64,000 bases of DNA from an uncultured Lachnospiraceae bacterium (GCA_958428365.1 CAUAFT010000004.1:62001-126000); one strand, 5' to 3'; shown: positions 33,890 to 44,440, numbered from the stretch's first letter. The notes: generated by a model not told the origin, from the sequence alone. Numbers and translations: made by a program.

Positions 33890-36181
33890 TTATTTCGTCA
33901 AGATGTTTTTTACCTTGCTGTAGCTTCCATAGTATTTCTTGCTTCCGATCTTCTTGTAAGCGCGGATGCGCACATAATATTTCTTACCAGATTTCAGTTT
34001 TTTAAGCGTGGTCTTGACCGTTTTCTTAGAACAGGAGACAGTCTTTGCTTTTTTGAACTTACTGCTGGTGGAGTACTGGATCTGGTATCCGTCTGCTTTG
34101 CTGTCCTTTTTCCAGGAGACCGACAGCTTTTTCTTCCCGGCTTTTACGGTCGGGGTCTTCATCTTCGCCGGGATGGCATAGATGGTGATCTTCTTTGTGG
34201 CGCTCTTATAGGCAGATGTGGCTTTTGCCGTGACGGTGATCGTAGCTTTTCCGGTTCCTTTGATGGTGACCTTTCCTTTGCTGTTTACCGCGGCAATCTT
34301 ACTGTTGCTTGTCTTATAAGTACAGGAAGTCTTTGCCTTTGGTTTTAAGGTAAAGCTGCTCTTATAGGCTTTCCTGTAGGAAGTGGAGACGCCTGTGATC
34401 TTCTGAGATACCTGAGATGCAGCTTTTACAATTTTAAAAGAAACCGTTTTTCTTCCGGTATAATTTCCAATACCTGTAATCTCAGCAGTTGCCGTTCCAA
34501 CGTTTTTATTGTTGGTGAAATACACAGAATAATCCGTTCCTTCTTTAAGCGTCTTGGATCCATCTTTTATTGTTATAACCGGTTCTACCGTCTTTCCTGT
34601 ATAAGATTGATCCTTGATGGAACCGATTGTGCAAGAACTAATTTCCTTGGTAACAGTATAAGTCGTTGTTTCCTGAAATAATTTTCCATCGTCATTCAAA
34701 TTTGCTGTTATATGAATAGTTCCGGCACCTTTTACTGTAATCTCACCACTATCAACATAATAACTGAATCCATCGGAATATTCGCCGATTCTATTAAATA
34801 TCAGAGTATTAGTATCCCCGGTTACACTATATTGAACATTACTACGATTGGTCGCATTATAAGGATATATGCTTATTCCAATGGGTAATACTCCTTCATA
34901 TACAGACATAGCTTCTTCGTATGTATGGTAGACCGTTTCGCCGTTCCAGCCGCCCAAACCTGTTACAGGAATCTTTACAGATACATTTAAGGTAATCGTA
35001 TGACCGCTTTCATCTTTTCCTGTAATGGTGCATTCTCCGTTGGCAGCACCAATAATACGAACCTTTCCATTTCTAACAGCAACTATTGCAACTCCCGGAT
35101 TACTGCTTTCCCAGATGATAGAATCCGTGGTATCTGCCGGGGAGACGGCATACTCAACGTCCATATAGGTTCCCGCTTCAAATGCTGAATCTAAATCAGA
35201 TACTCCGTTCCAATTCTTGAAACGATCTGCATTCTGTTCAGCAAGAGAATCAGGCTTTAAAGTAATATTTTTTGTTGCAGTTCCGGTGTCCGCGAATACC
35301 AGGGATGTGGCCGGGGTGCGGTAAGAATCATCTAAATCCGAATCGCCGGCGATTTTGACTGTGGTGTTAGTACAGTTGTACATCGGAGTAGCACCAGCCA
35401 CTTTCGCCTCCACAGCATCTCTCATTGCCTCATTCTTCACGATGATGGTACAGTTCGTGAGTCTTGCAAATGCACGGTCTGCCAAAACGATCTGTGACGG
35501 GTCAGTCTGTTGCAAGATGATCGTGGTATTGGAAAGATCTGAAAATCCTGCTACAGTGATGTGGCTTACATTTAAGGGAACTACAATCTTTTTTAAATAT
35601 TTGCATTTATAGAACGCATAGGACCATATCCAGTCCGTATCATTCGTGACAGTATAAGATGCTTCTTCTTTCGCCTCCGGATATTTCATGAATACAGGCA
35701 AACCACTATCAGCAGCATAGAAAAATAATACGCCGTCGATGTCATAAAAGATCTTGTTGCCATCGTCAACATAGATGTGTTTCAGAGATGCAGCCCCATA
35801 AAAAGCCGCATCATTTTCCGTGTAGGTTACAGTTTCCGGGATATATACCGTCTCAACGGCTGTGTTATTGCTAAACAGCGTGCTGGAAAGACCCGTCACC
35901 GGATATCCTCCGATGCTGGATGGGATACTTACATTTACATCTGTACCCGTATATGCTGTAATGCGTGCCCCACTTGTTGTAATCATATAGGAGAAGTCTT
36001 CTTCCGCCTCCCCATATGCTGGCACTTCCTGTTCCCCTATCTTTATGACCTGCTCAGACATATCTGCTGTCTGCCCGAATGATCCGGTATCGACAGTATC
36101 CTCTGCTGCTAAAGCAATGCTTCCGTTCGTCATCATGACCGATACTGCTAAAATAACTGCTAATACTTTCTTTCCCTTCAT
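33890..36181 (-). CDS. Secreted protein with BspA-like leucine-rich, Ig-like and fibronectin type III regions
   Basis: 763-residue exported protein. A signal peptide (residues 1-26, ending ALAAE) is followed by BspA/LRR_5-like repeats (about 60-270; FSNNTAVETVYIPETV, FYGAASLKHIYV, FYKCKYLKKIVVP), Big_2-like bacterial Ig domains (about 310-650, including TSLVFADTG and SNSKIAAVNSKGKVTIKG) and a C-terminal fibronectin III domain (about 675-763, lysine-rich). No sortase motif or membrane anchor is present, so attachment may be through the basic C-terminus. Probably a surface adhesion or scaffold protein. GGAG lies 7 bases before the ATG. The adjacent secreted protease is on the same strand. Confidence 0.85.
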   Translation of the reverse strand: MKGKKVLAVILAVSVMMTNGSIALAAEDTVDTGSFGQTADMSEQVIKIGEQEVPAYGEAEEDFSYMITTSGARITAYTGTDVNVSIPSSIGGYPVTGLSSTLFSNNTAVETVYIPETVTYTENDAAFYGAASLKHIYVDDGNKIFYDIDGVLFFYAADSGLPVFMKYPEAKEEASYTVTNDTDWIWSYAFYKCKYLKKIVVPLNVSHITVAGFSDLSNTTIILQQTDPSQIVLADRAFARLTNCTIIVKNEAMRDAVEAKVAGATPMYNCTNTTVKIAGDSDLDDSYRTPATSLVFADTGTATKNITLKPDSLAEQNADRFKNWNGVSDLDSAFEAGTYMDVEYAVSPADTTDSIIWESSNPGVAIVAVRNGKVRIIGAANGECTITGKDESGHTITLNVSVKIPVTGLGGWNGETVYHTYEEAMSVYEGVLPIGISIYPYNATNRSNVQYSVTGDTNTLIFNRIGEYSDGFSYYVDSGEITVKGAGTIHITANLNDDGKLFQETTTYTVTKEISSCTIGSIKDQSYTGKTVEPVITIKDGSKTLKEGTDYSVYFTNNKNVGTATAEITGIGNYTGRKTVSFKIVKAASQVSQKITGVSTSYRKAYKSSFTLKPKAKTSCTYKTSNSKIAAVNSKGKVTIKGTGKATITVTAKATSAYKSATKKITIYAIPAKMKTPTVKAGKKKLSVSWKKDSKADGYQIQYSTSSKFKKAKTVSCSKKTVKTTLKKLKSGKKYYVRIRAYKKIGSKKYYGSYSKVKNILTK

Positions 36182-36354
36182 TCCTTTTCTCCCATCATCC
36201 TGTTTAAGTTTAAAATTGTAGCCGTTCTCATTTATTGTTTTAATTATACCATATTTTTACATTTTTACAAAAAACTTTTGTTTTCTGTAAAATGTTATGA
36301 TATTGCAAGGATACTGTGGCGGGAAAATATAAATTTCAAATTCCTCTATCCAGA

Positions 36355-36386
36355 AAAAATCCCCGGATATTGCACCGGAGATTTTT
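36355..36386 (-). terminator. Terminator of the S8 protease gene
   Basis: 36355-36366 pairs with 36375-36386 (12 positions, one mismatch, 8-base loop); on the minus strand it ends in a T-run. Located 26 bases past the protease stop. Confidence 0.8.
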
Positions 36387-36411
36387 CTAATCCTAAGATA
36401 TTTTTATTCTG

Positions 36412-39400
36412 TTACGGCTCTTGTCTGCATTTTGAAAACTTCTCGTAGAACTTCTGCAGTCCATCCTCATGCTCATAGTTCGACGGGCCATAGTCTTCCA
36501 CGAACTGCTGTGCCTCTTTCACCTGCTCCCTGGTGAACCTCCAAACGCTCTGCGGAGTCTTATTCCATTCTCCGGTTCCCGGTATATCCACCGTATAATT
36601 ATCTCCCCACAGCGGCAGCGGGTCGCTCTGCTCCGGGTTCAGCCTCCGGTAACTTAAAGCATCCAAAAGTACCTCCCGGTACTCTTCGTTTTTGACCCAT
36701 ACAGAATTCTCATCCAGGGTATCCAGGTATTTCTCACTGATGAACCTTACCTTTCCTTCATCCGGGTCTGTTCCGATGTCATGTCCATCAATCACAGGGG
36801 TATTGCCATCTATGATATGTACCAGGATCATCTTTTTGGTGACATTCCCGGCTGCATCCTCTGCCCGGTAGGTCACGGAGATGACCGCCGGACCGGTTAA
36901 CTCTGTGAATTCCTCTGCCTGGTAATCCATGACGGTAAAGCTCGTCTGATTCTCTTCGTCTAAGAAGTTCTTCAGACGTCCTTCCTCATTGGAACCGCTC
37001 TTGACCTCTTCGTCTGTTGCCTTCGCTGCATTTAAAAGCTCCTCTTCCGTGATGATAAATCCGTTCTGTGCTTCCTCCAGGGTATAATAACGGTCATAGG
37101 CTTCGATAACCGGGCCCATATCCCAGACCGCATACATGTTGACGTATGGGGTGCCGTTATAGACAATTCCAACGCCTCCTAGGGATGGGATTGTGGCAGA
37201 TGTTGCTGACGCTCCGCGTATAGAACTCATGGCAGTTGCCACGATATTGTTTTCCTGGGATACGTTAAAATCTGAGTTCGGGGAACCATTCGTAAATGCC
37301 TCCGTTCCGTCCTCTTCACTCGATTTTTTTGCGCTGTTTACCAGCTCCTCTCCGGAAACTGTTTCCTTAAGTTCATATACCTCATCTTTTTTCGGCAGTT
37401 GCCATCCGACAACCGTGCCCTCAATCTCCTGCTTTATGGTCTCTCCGGTCTCATCATCCGTATAGGTTGCTGTCTCCGTTTTCTGGAAATGTTCTTCTGC
37501 ATTTTCTGCCCCATCCTCCTCTTTATTATCGTCAAAGGTATAATCCAGCTTCTCGCTGTGTCCGTAGCCATCTTCCCCGGCGTCAATGAAATCCGCTCCC
37601 TGTGTCTGTCCATTTCCAATATAGGCTACATTGAAATGCTCCTTCCAGATGGCATACAGGGTTACGGATTCCTCTTCCTCATAGGACGCTCCCTCCGCAT
37701 AGGAAGTCCCGCTTCCATCGGCTTTTGTGTTCCACTCCACGAAATCATAGCCTTCCCGGATGAAAGCGTTGTCCTTGACGGTATAATCCTCCCCATGCGT
37801 CTTTTTTCCGTTTTCCATGATCCCGGCACCACCGTTGGCATTATATTTGATGTCATATGTATTAATCTTCCAGTTTGCATACAAAATCAGTGTCTGACTT
37901 TTGATACTGCCAATGTTCTCAAAATACTTTTCTGGCGTATATTCCTTATCTTGGTCAAAAATCCGTCCGTCTGATGTTATCCATTCTTCTCCCTCCTCTA
38001 CATGGTATCCCTCTTTTTTCAATCCAAAGGTGCCAACATTGGTAAGATCACTTGCACCGGACGTGTACTTTACGTTTTTTGCGTGAAGAGAGAATCCACT
38101 TGTTTTGGTTTGTGATGAGACGATTAAATAATCCTTTCTGGCTTCATTTCTTACTTTAAAATAATAATGTTTTGTGCCTTGCGCATTTGAATAATAATGC
38201 GGGCTGTCAGGGATTCCATTCGCAGTATTTGTATTATAATAAATGGTTCCTTTATTTGGTTCCCAGTTGGCTTTGAATATCACATTTTTATTTCCATAAG
38301 TGAATACCGTTTTTTCTAAATTCCAGCTTCCGCCCTTATTATTTCCCGGAAGCTGGTTAAAATTTTTCACATTTGTCGCCAGATCTGTCTGTGTAACCGT
38401 CCAACCGGTAAACGTATACCCTGTTCTGGTTGGTGTTCCTATAGCCTCCGTGCTCCTTGCATTTTTATCTGCTGTATCTTTGCCGGTGCTTCCATTATAA
38501 GTCCCTCCATTCGGATCGATGGTCCTGCTGATCTTAAATGGCTGAAGTTCTGCCCTGACCGCCTGAATTGGGAAACCGCACATATAGGTTCCGGCAAAGT
38601 TCCATGATGTATTAAATAAACCGCCCGGATCACTCCAGTTGTTCCATGAGTTTTTCAGATCTCTTTTATCAGTATTCCAGCCAATCCATGCATTGTACCA
38701 ATCGCTCTTTACCTTTGGCAGACAGTCCTCTTTGCTCCCATATGCTTTTGTATTGAAGCTCTCTTTATATCCAAACGCATCATAATTGATACAATAATAA
38801 TCTTTTACAGCTCCGTAAAGTTCAAGCGTATATGATTCCAGATGTTTCATTTTTCCTGTGGTACCGGACCATTCCCCATCCTTTGCCCAGGTGCTCTTAC
38901 TGTCTGTCGCATTGGTCGCAAGCGTTCCCGTCCATCCTCCGAAATTATTTCCTGTATCTCCGGTATTGATAACCGTTTGGCTGTCCCATTGATATGCAGT
39001 CACATGGGTACGGTAATAGATCCCTCCGGAAAGACCGGAACCGTTCTGAACATATTCAAACTTCAGGGCTTCCATTTTTTTTGTGGTATTTTTTGTCTCT
39101 GTTCCACAAGTTGCTCCGCTGTTTTTCCACTCTCCACTATTCGCATTTGTATCCCCGATATACTTTGCTTTATATCGGATATATGCCGTTCCTTTTGCTG
39201 GGGTTCCCACTGCGTTAATAGTCCCTGCTGCTTTTGTTGTTTTTTCTGCCTTTTTTACACTTTTATCTTGTGTATTGTCCTCTTTTGTCTGCTCAGCCTC
39301 CGGCACTTCTCCGATGATCCCTTTTCCCAGATATGGGATGAGGCTTTCCTCTGTGACCGGGACTGCCCTCTTTAAAAGTTCTGCTTCCACCTCCTCACAG

Positions 39401-40752
39401 AACATCCTTTTTTCATCGGACATCTCTTTTTCCAGGGATGCCGTTACCCCGGCCGCATAGGCGCAGGCGATGGACGTCCCGCTTATAGTCTGTGTCTCTC
39501 CTGCAAGGTTTAAGACCTCCTTCATTCCATAGGCGGAAAAATCCACAGTATCGCCATAATTGCTGTCCTCCGCCGCTTTTTCCCGGTTCTTTGCACTGGC
39601 TATAACAACTGCCTTTTCACAGCTTCCCGGAACGTATTCCGATACGTCCAAAGCGTCATTTCCGGCTGCCGCGATGACAGTAATGCCGGCATTATGTGCC
39701 TCATCCACGGCGCTCTCTATGAGCTTTGATCCCCCTTTCCCGGAGAGTCCCAGGCATATGATATCTGCGCCCTGCTCCATGGCAGCTTTCATGCCCAGAT
39801 ATGTAGTCAGTGTTGTTCCGTATCCGCTATCATCCAGGACCTTCACAGGAAGCAGCTTCACGTCCTCTGCATTCTTCCCATTCTTTTCCAAAGCAGATAC
39901 GATGACCTGCGCCATGGCGGTTCCATGACTGTTGTCATCATTGGTACTTCCTGTGTCCCCGCTTCCTGAGATATTGATCCCGGTATCCTGGATGTAAGAA
40001 GCAAGGTTTCCGATGTCAGTTTTTATTCCGGTATCCAGTAATGCCACGCAAATACGGTCATCCTCTGCCGTCTCCTCCGGGGCAGCTTCTGACTTTTTCT
40101 CACGGGCATTTTCCTCTGATTCTGCTTCTTCTGTTTCCTGCTGTTCCCCGGAAGCAGTGTCTGTTTCCACATCTTCTGAGTTCCGCCCGATTTCGACATT
40201 TTCTTCGGCTTCACCATCTTTCTTCCCTATATCTTGTTCTTTGCAGTCGACATCTGCCGGGTTCTTTCCTGTCCCCGATTCCTCCTTTTCAGCTTCCGGC
40301 TCCTTTGCCATGGAATCAACCTTTCCATTTCCTTCCTCTGTCTGCGCCTTCACCACAAGATCCGCTTCCGCAAAATTGATCCCTTCCATCCCCTGATAGG
40401 CTTCGCAGGCAGCTTTGGCGCTTTTCACATCCGCATAGGAAAGCGCATAGAGCCCCTCCCCCAGAGAGATCTTTTCCTCTGCTCCCAAAAGACCGAACTC
40501 TTCCAGCTCTGTTGCAACGATCAGATTCTTTGTACCAAACTCCGTTGCCTCTGCCCCTGCAAGATCCGCACCTTCATAAAAAGACCTGACCGCCTCCACG
40601 CATTTTTGCATATCTGCCGCTTCTGCTATCGTCGCTTTTTCCTGCTCTCCGCTTCCGGCGAATGCACTTACCTGCTCCATTCCGGTCTGCTCCAAGAAAA
40701 GAACACCTGCAAAAAGAAGCGCCATGATCCTGTTAAATCTTCTTTTTTTCAT
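36412..40752 (-). CDS. Large secreted subtilisin-family (S8) protease with InlB-type repeats
   Basis: 1446-residue exported protease. Signal peptide (about 1-32), an I9-like propeptide (about 40-140), a long acidic Glu-rich linker (about 145-230), then the S8 catalytic domain with the triad motifs LLDTGIKT (Asp, about 237), DDNSHGTAMAQV (His, about 273) and SGTSIACAYAAGV (Ser, about 425). The remaining ~950 residues include Listeria-Bacteroides (InlB B) repeats such as TPTRTGYTFTGWTV and AFIREGYDFVEWNT, each ending with an AIW or ANW segment. No LPxTG or other wall anchor is visible. Probably processes surface or extracellular proteins; host target unknown. Confidence 0.88.
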   Translation of the reverse strand: MKKRRFNRIMALLFAGVLFLEQTGMEQVSAFAGSGEQEKATIAEAADMQKCVEAVRSFYEGADLAGAEATEFGTKNLIVATELEEFGLLGAEEKISLGEGLYALSYADVKSAKAACEAYQGMEGINFAEADLVVKAQTEEGNGKVDSMAKEPEAEKEESGTGKNPADVDCKEQDIGKKDGEAEENVEIGRNSEDVETDTASGEQQETEEAESEENAREKKSEAAPEETAEDDRICVALLDTGIKTDIGNLASYIQDTGINISGSGDTGSTNDDNSHGTAMAQVIVSALEKNGKNAEDVKLLPVKVLDDSGYGTTLTTYLGMKAAMEQGADIICLGLSGKGGSKLIESAVDEAHNAGITVIAAAGNDALDVSEYVPGSCEKAVVIASAKNREKAAEDSNYGDTVDFSAYGMKEVLNLAGETQTISGTSIACAYAAGVTASLEKEMSDEKRMFCEEVEAELLKRAVPVTEESLIPYLGKGIIGEVPEAEQTKEDNTQDKSVKKAEKTTKAAGTINAVGTPAKGTAYIRYKAKYIGDTNANSGEWKNSGATCGTETKNTTKKMEALKFEYVQNGSGLSGGIYYRTHVTAYQWDSQTVINTGDTGNNFGGWTGTLATNATDSKSTWAKDGEWSGTTGKMKHLESYTLELYGAVKDYYCINYDAFGYKESFNTKAYGSKEDCLPKVKSDWYNAWIGWNTDKRDLKNSWNNWSDPGGLFNTSWNFAGTYMCGFPIQAVRAELQPFKISRTIDPNGGTYNGSTGKDTADKNARSTEAIGTPTRTGYTFTGWTVTQTDLATNVKNFNQLPGNNKGGSWNLEKTVFTYGNKNVIFKANWEPNKGTIYYNTNTANGIPDSPHYYSNAQGTKHYYFKVRNEARKDYLIVSSQTKTSGFSLHAKNVKYTSGASDLTNVGTFGLKKEGYHVEEGEEWITSDGRIFDQDKEYTPEKYFENIGSIKSQTLILYANWKINTYDIKYNANGGAGIMENGKKTHGEDYTVKDNAFIREGYDFVEWNTKADGSGTSYAEGASYEEEESVTLYAIWKEHFNVAYIGNGQTQGADFIDAGEDGYGHSEKLDYTFDDNKEEDGAENAEEHFQKTETATYTDDETGETIKQEIEGTVVGWQLPKKDEVYELKETVSGEELVNSAKKSSEEDGTEAFTNGSPNSDFNVSQENNIVATAMSSIRGASATSATIPSLGGVGIVYNGTPYVNMYAVWDMGPVIEAYDRYYTLEEAQNGFIITEEELLNAAKATDEEVKSGSNEEGRLKNFLDEENQTSFTVMDYQAEEFTELTGPAVISVTYRAEDAAGNVTKKMILVHIIDGNTPVIDGHDIGTDPDEGKVRFISEKYLDTLDENSVWVKNEEYREVLLDALSYRRLNPEQSDPLPLWGDNYTVDIPGTGEWNKTPQSVWRFTREQVKEAQQFVEDYGPSNYEHEDGLQKFYEKFSKCRQEP

Positions 40753-40967
40753 AGACTTTTCCCTTTCTGATCACATTTCACCATCTTCTTCAGGGATATT
40801 AAATATAACTTATTTGGAATAAACGGATGATACATCCTGGATAAGAACTATCATAATTGATATTTTGTAATTATAACCTGCCAGGGTCCTTCTGTCAAGA
40901 TTCACCCCTGCTTCTGTACTTGCCCCTGTACTCGCCAAAGACTCTTATTTAACGTGTGGAGAGACTT

Positions 40968-42080
40968 TTAGATCATCCTCTCCACCGTCTTTCCCGCTGC
41001 CTTTGCATATGCAAGCAACTCTTCATTCGCCTTTTCCAGACTTCCGAACTGTTCCTTACAACAGATCACCCTTTCGCAGCCATCCAGCTTTTGCTTCGCT
41101 TCCTCCAGCAACGCCCGACTGATGGGTTCAAAAGCCTCCGCCCTTATCACCTCTTCTGCCAGAGCCCTCGCCACCGGATAATCCAGATCATTTTCAAAAA
41201 GGATCCCCGTGACAAACGCCCTCTGCTGTCTCTGGAGACGACGGTAGACCTGTCTGCCGCTTCCCCCGCCTGCAATGACAAATACTTTTTCCATGCCGTC
41301 CGCATTTTTTACCGCTTCCAGTTCCATGCTGCCATTTTCCTCATCGAAGCTCCCCGTCTCGATATCAAAAAGCGATTGGATATAACCCCTGCAAAAGACC
41401 TCCTCCGGTGTGCCAAACCGCTCCACATACTCCCCCTTGACGCACAGGATCCGATCGGAGATCCGCTCCGCCAGTTCCAGCTCGTGGAGGGACATAATGA
41501 CCGTCAGCCCCTTCTGGCTTCGCAGCTTTTGCAGGATCGATAAAAATTCTAACTTATATTTTACGTCCAGATAGGAAGTGGGTTCATCCAGGATTACGAT
41601 CTCCGGCTCCTGGCAGATGGCACGGGCAAGCATGACCCGCTGTCTCTGTCCGTCGCTGATCCTTCTAAAATCCTGATCCCGTATCTCCATGATATGCACC
41701 AGCTCCATGGCTTCTCTCACCGCATCCCTATCCTCTTTTGATAAAATGCCAAACCGCCCGGTATAGGGATATCTGCCTGTGGCAGCCACATCCTCGCAGG
41801 TCATAAGCTCCGTCTTCAATTTTTCCGTAAAGACCACCGACATCCTTTTCGAAAGCTCTGCGCCCGACATTTCCGCCAGTTCTTTTTGATCCAGATACAC
41901 CGCCCCGCCGATCATCTGAAGCTGCCTTGCAATGCTCTTTAATATCGTAGACTTTCCCGCTCCGTTGGGACCGATCAGAGTCAGGATCTCTCCCCGGCGC
42001 AGCCTGATCTCAATATCCTTTATCAGCGGCTTTCCCTGATAGCCCACACTCATCTGTTCCGTCTTAAAATAATAGTCCAT
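40968..42080 (-). CDS. ABC transporter ATPase, FecE/BtuD family, with C-terminal extension
   Basis: ATPase of a corrinoid/heme/siderophore importer. The first ~255 of 370 residues form the nucleotide-binding domain with Walker A GPNGAGKSTILK (about 34-45), signature ISDGQRQRVMLARA, Walker B IVILDEPTSYLD and an H-loop (MSLHELEL). The last ~115 residues are an extra domain beginning near VFVIAGGGSGRQVYR, which looks like a Rossmann-type glycine loop. Start at 42080, whose ATG shares one base with the TGA of the permease (coupled). Riboswitch control upstream makes corrinoid the likely cargo. Confidence 0.9.
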   Translation of the reverse strand: MDYYFKTEQMSVGYQGKPLIKDIEIRLRRGEILTLIGPNGAGKSTILKSIARQLQMIGGAVYLDQKELAEMSGAELSKRMSVVFTEKLKTELMTCEDVAATGRYPYTGRFGILSKEDRDAVREAMELVHIMEIRDQDFRRISDGQRQRVMLARAICQEPEIVILDEPTSYLDVKYKLEFLSILQKLRSQKGLTVIMSLHELELAERISDRILCVKGEYVERFGTPEEVFCRGYIQSLFDIETGSFDEENGSMELEAVKNADGMEKVFVIAGGGSGRQVYRRLQRQQRAFVTGILFENDLDYPVARALAEEVIRAEAFEPISRALLEEAKQKLDGCERVICCKEQFGSLEKANEELLAYAKAAGKTVERMI

Positions 42081-43207
42081 CACTCCGCCTCCTTCTTTCG
42101 CGCCGCCATCACCCACAGCACCACCGGGGCACCGAAAATCGCCGTCACGGTACTGATACTTAACTCTGTAGGCGAGAGCAGAGTTCTCGCAAGCAGATCA
42201 CAGAACAGGCAGAACACGCTTCCTCCTAAAAAACAGCCGGGAATCATCCAGATCGGTTCTGTGGTGCCAAGCAATTTTTTCACCAGATGGGGCGTTGCAA
42301 TTCCCACAAAGGAGATCGGTCCTGCAAAGGCCACCACGCATGCCGATAACAGACTGGACAGGATCACCAGCCCCGCCCGCAGCAGCCGGATATTCACTCC
42401 CAGGTTTTTAGCGTAGGATTCCCCCAGCCGATAGGCGGACAAAGGCTTTGACAGGGAGAAAACGATCAGAAATGTGACGCCCAAAACCACTGCCATGACC
42501 CTTACATTTTCCCAAGTCATCCCGGAAAAACTCCCCCTGGACCAGTTGTGAAGGTTCACGATCTGAGCGTCGTCGGCAAAGGTGATGACCAGCTCCGTGA
42601 TCGCCGAACAGATATAACCGATCATCACACCGCTGACCACCAGCATAGACATCTGCTCCACCTTCCTCGATATCAGCAGTACAAATCCCATGGATATCAT
42701 GGCTCCGATAAATGCCGCTAAGATCATGGCTGCCGAGGTGATCCTCACAGCCCTGCCTAAAAAGAACACCATCACCAGCGCCACCACCATCTTTGCCCCG
42801 GAGGAGATCCCCAGAACAAAGGGACCCGCGATGGGATTGTGAAAAAAGGTCTGCAGGAGATATCCGGCAAGCGCCAGCGCTCCGCCCAAAATCAGGGCGG
42901 ATACCGCCCTTGGAAACCGGATATCCCACAGGATCCTTGTAATAGTATCCTTTGCCGCCCCAGGAATCCCGGAATCTCCGGGATTCCAACTTTTAAAATC
43001 AGTCAGGGCGTTTATAGCATCTCCAAACGAGATCTTCACGCTTCCGATACAGAGATTCAGAAGCAGCAAGAATACTACGCAGATTCCAAGCAGCAGGAGC
43101 GTGGCTATATACCTGCTTCTTCTCCCTTTTTTATGGTTCTTACTCTCTTTCGTTTGGCTATTTCTCTTTTCCCTGTTTTTGTACATAGAAGTTCTGCTTC
43201 CTCTCAT
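42080..43207 (-). CDS. ABC transporter permease, FecCD/BtuC family
   Basis: 375-residue inner-membrane permease with about ten hydrophobic segments. Family features include the ALILGGALALAGYLLQTFFHNPIAGPFVLGISSGA region (about residues 98-132), whose Gly-rich turn is typical of BtuC/FhuB, and GPISFVGIATPHLVKKLLG near residue 290, the coupling-helix motif. The N-terminus is Arg/Lys-rich; an internal ATG at 43186 is an alternative start and neither has a strong ribosome binding site. It follows the binding protein and overlaps the ATPase gene. Confidence 0.92.
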   Translation of the reverse strand: MRGSRTSMYKNREKRNSQTKESKNHKKGRRSRYIATLLLLGICVVFLLLLNLCIGSVKISFGDAINALTDFKSWNPGDSGIPGAAKDTITRILWDIRFPRAVSALILGGALALAGYLLQTFFHNPIAGPFVLGISSGAKMVVALVMVFFLGRAVRITSAAMILAAFIGAMISMGFVLLISRKVEQMSMLVVSGVMIGYICSAITELVITFADDAQIVNLHNWSRGSFSGMTWENVRVMAVVLGVTFLIVFSLSKPLSAYRLGESYAKNLGVNIRLLRAGLVILSSLLSACVVAFAGPISFVGIATPHLVKKLLGTTEPIWMIPGCFLGGSVFCLFCDLLARTLLSPTELSISTVTAIFGAPVVLWVMAARKKEAE

Positions 43208-43249
43208 CCTGCCCGGTTTATCTCTGTTACTGATGTCTCCTGATTTTTG

Positions 43250-44440
43250 TCAGTTCTCCAACGGGAACAGATAATGCATCTCTTTTCCCTCTTTTTCCCC
43301 CGACAGCATAACGTGAATGTCCTCTATCAGGTAAGCGATGGACAGGGACTGCTGGTACATATCGTTGGTGGTACACCAGACATTGCCCTCTTTTACCGCC
43401 TTAAAGTCTGCCAGTACCTCGCATTTTTCCAAAAGCTCCTCTATATTGGACACTCCGCCGTCAATGGAGCTGTTATAGATCAGAAAATCCGCATCCCTGG
43501 CTCCGCGATAGAACTCTTCCACCTGCATATTCATAGTAGAGCGCTTTGTCTGTTCATCTCCCAGATCGTCAAAAATATATCTGCCCCCTGCCAGTTCTAT
43601 CATCTTCGGCACATAATCCGAAGACTGCCGAACCTGTATCAGACCATTGGAGGTGACGAAGAAAAAGGCGACCGTTTGTGTCGTTTCACCGGTCTGCTCC
43701 GCCTTCACCTTTTCCAGAATCTCCCCCTGCTCCTCAAAAATTCTTTCCGCTTCCTCTTCTTTTCCAAGCAAAGCTCCGAAGAACTTCACCCACTCCACCC
43801 TGCCCAGGGGATGGGATTCGTAGCTGGAATACTCCGTCATAACCGGGATTCCAAAGTCCTCCAGCTTTTCTACCACCTCCGGGGCATGGGTGATCATGGT
43901 ATTTTCAATGGCAAGGGAACAGCCCTCTGACACCAGAAGCTCATAGTCCGGCTTGCTGTATTTTCCCGCATAGAGGATCTCCCCCGCCTCCATGGCTTCC
44001 TTTGCAGTCTCGATATACCAGCCATCCTCCTTCTGCCCGGAAAATGCAATGGCATCCAGTCCATCCAGGGCGCTGAACATATCCATCACCGAGGAGGACA
44101 CCAGATAGAGATCCTTCAGCGGGCGCTTCACCACCGCAATATCTTCCTCCAAATGCTCCGGCGCCTCTTTGTCCTCAGGAACTATCAGAAATTTCGCGTC
44201 ATCCATGGTGGTGGTCAGCAGAGTGTAGCCGCCTTCAAAATAATCCACGGTGAAATTTTCGGCATATTGAAGCTCCATGCTGCTCTTATAAACCAGGCCG
44301 GATTCTTCCTCCAGCCGTATCTTTGTCCCGGACTCCGGATCTGCCGTTTCCTCAAAATCGGAAGCAGGACTGCCGCAGCCTCCAAGCCCCAGCAGTCCTG
44401 CCATCAGCAGACAAACGATCCTTCCTTTTTTTCTTTTCAT
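43250..44440 (-). CDS. ABC transporter substrate-binding lipoprotein, BtuF/FepB-like
   Basis: 396-residue lipoprotein with lipobox GLGGC (Cys22) and a class III periplasmic-binding-protein fold typical of vitamin B12, heme or siderophore receptors (VKRPLKDLYLVSSSVMDMFSALDGLDAIAFSG; MITHAPEVVEKLEDFGIPV). GGAGGT precedes the ATG. It sits between an unusual two-domain lipoprotein and the BtuCD-type genes in the riboswitch-controlled operon. Ligand identity is inferred from the riboswitch. Confidence 0.88.
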   Translation of the reverse strand: MKRKKGRIVCLLMAGLLGLGGCGSPASDFEETADPESGTKIRLEEESGLVYKSSMELQYAENFTVDYFEGGYTLLTTTMDDAKFLIVPEDKEAPEHLEEDIAVVKRPLKDLYLVSSSVMDMFSALDGLDAIAFSGQKEDGWYIETAKEAMEAGEILYAGKYSKPDYELLVSEGCSLAIENTMITHAPEVVEKLEDFGIPVMTEYSSYESHPLGRVEWVKFFGALLGKEEEAERIFEEQGEILEKVKAEQTGETTQTVAFFFVTSNGLIQVRQSSDYVPKMIELAGGRYIFDDLGDEQTKRSTMNMQVEEFYRGARDADFLIYNSSIDGGVSNIEELLEKCEVLADFKAVKEGNVWCTTNDMYQQSLSIAYLIEDIHVMLSGEKEGKEMHYLFPLEN

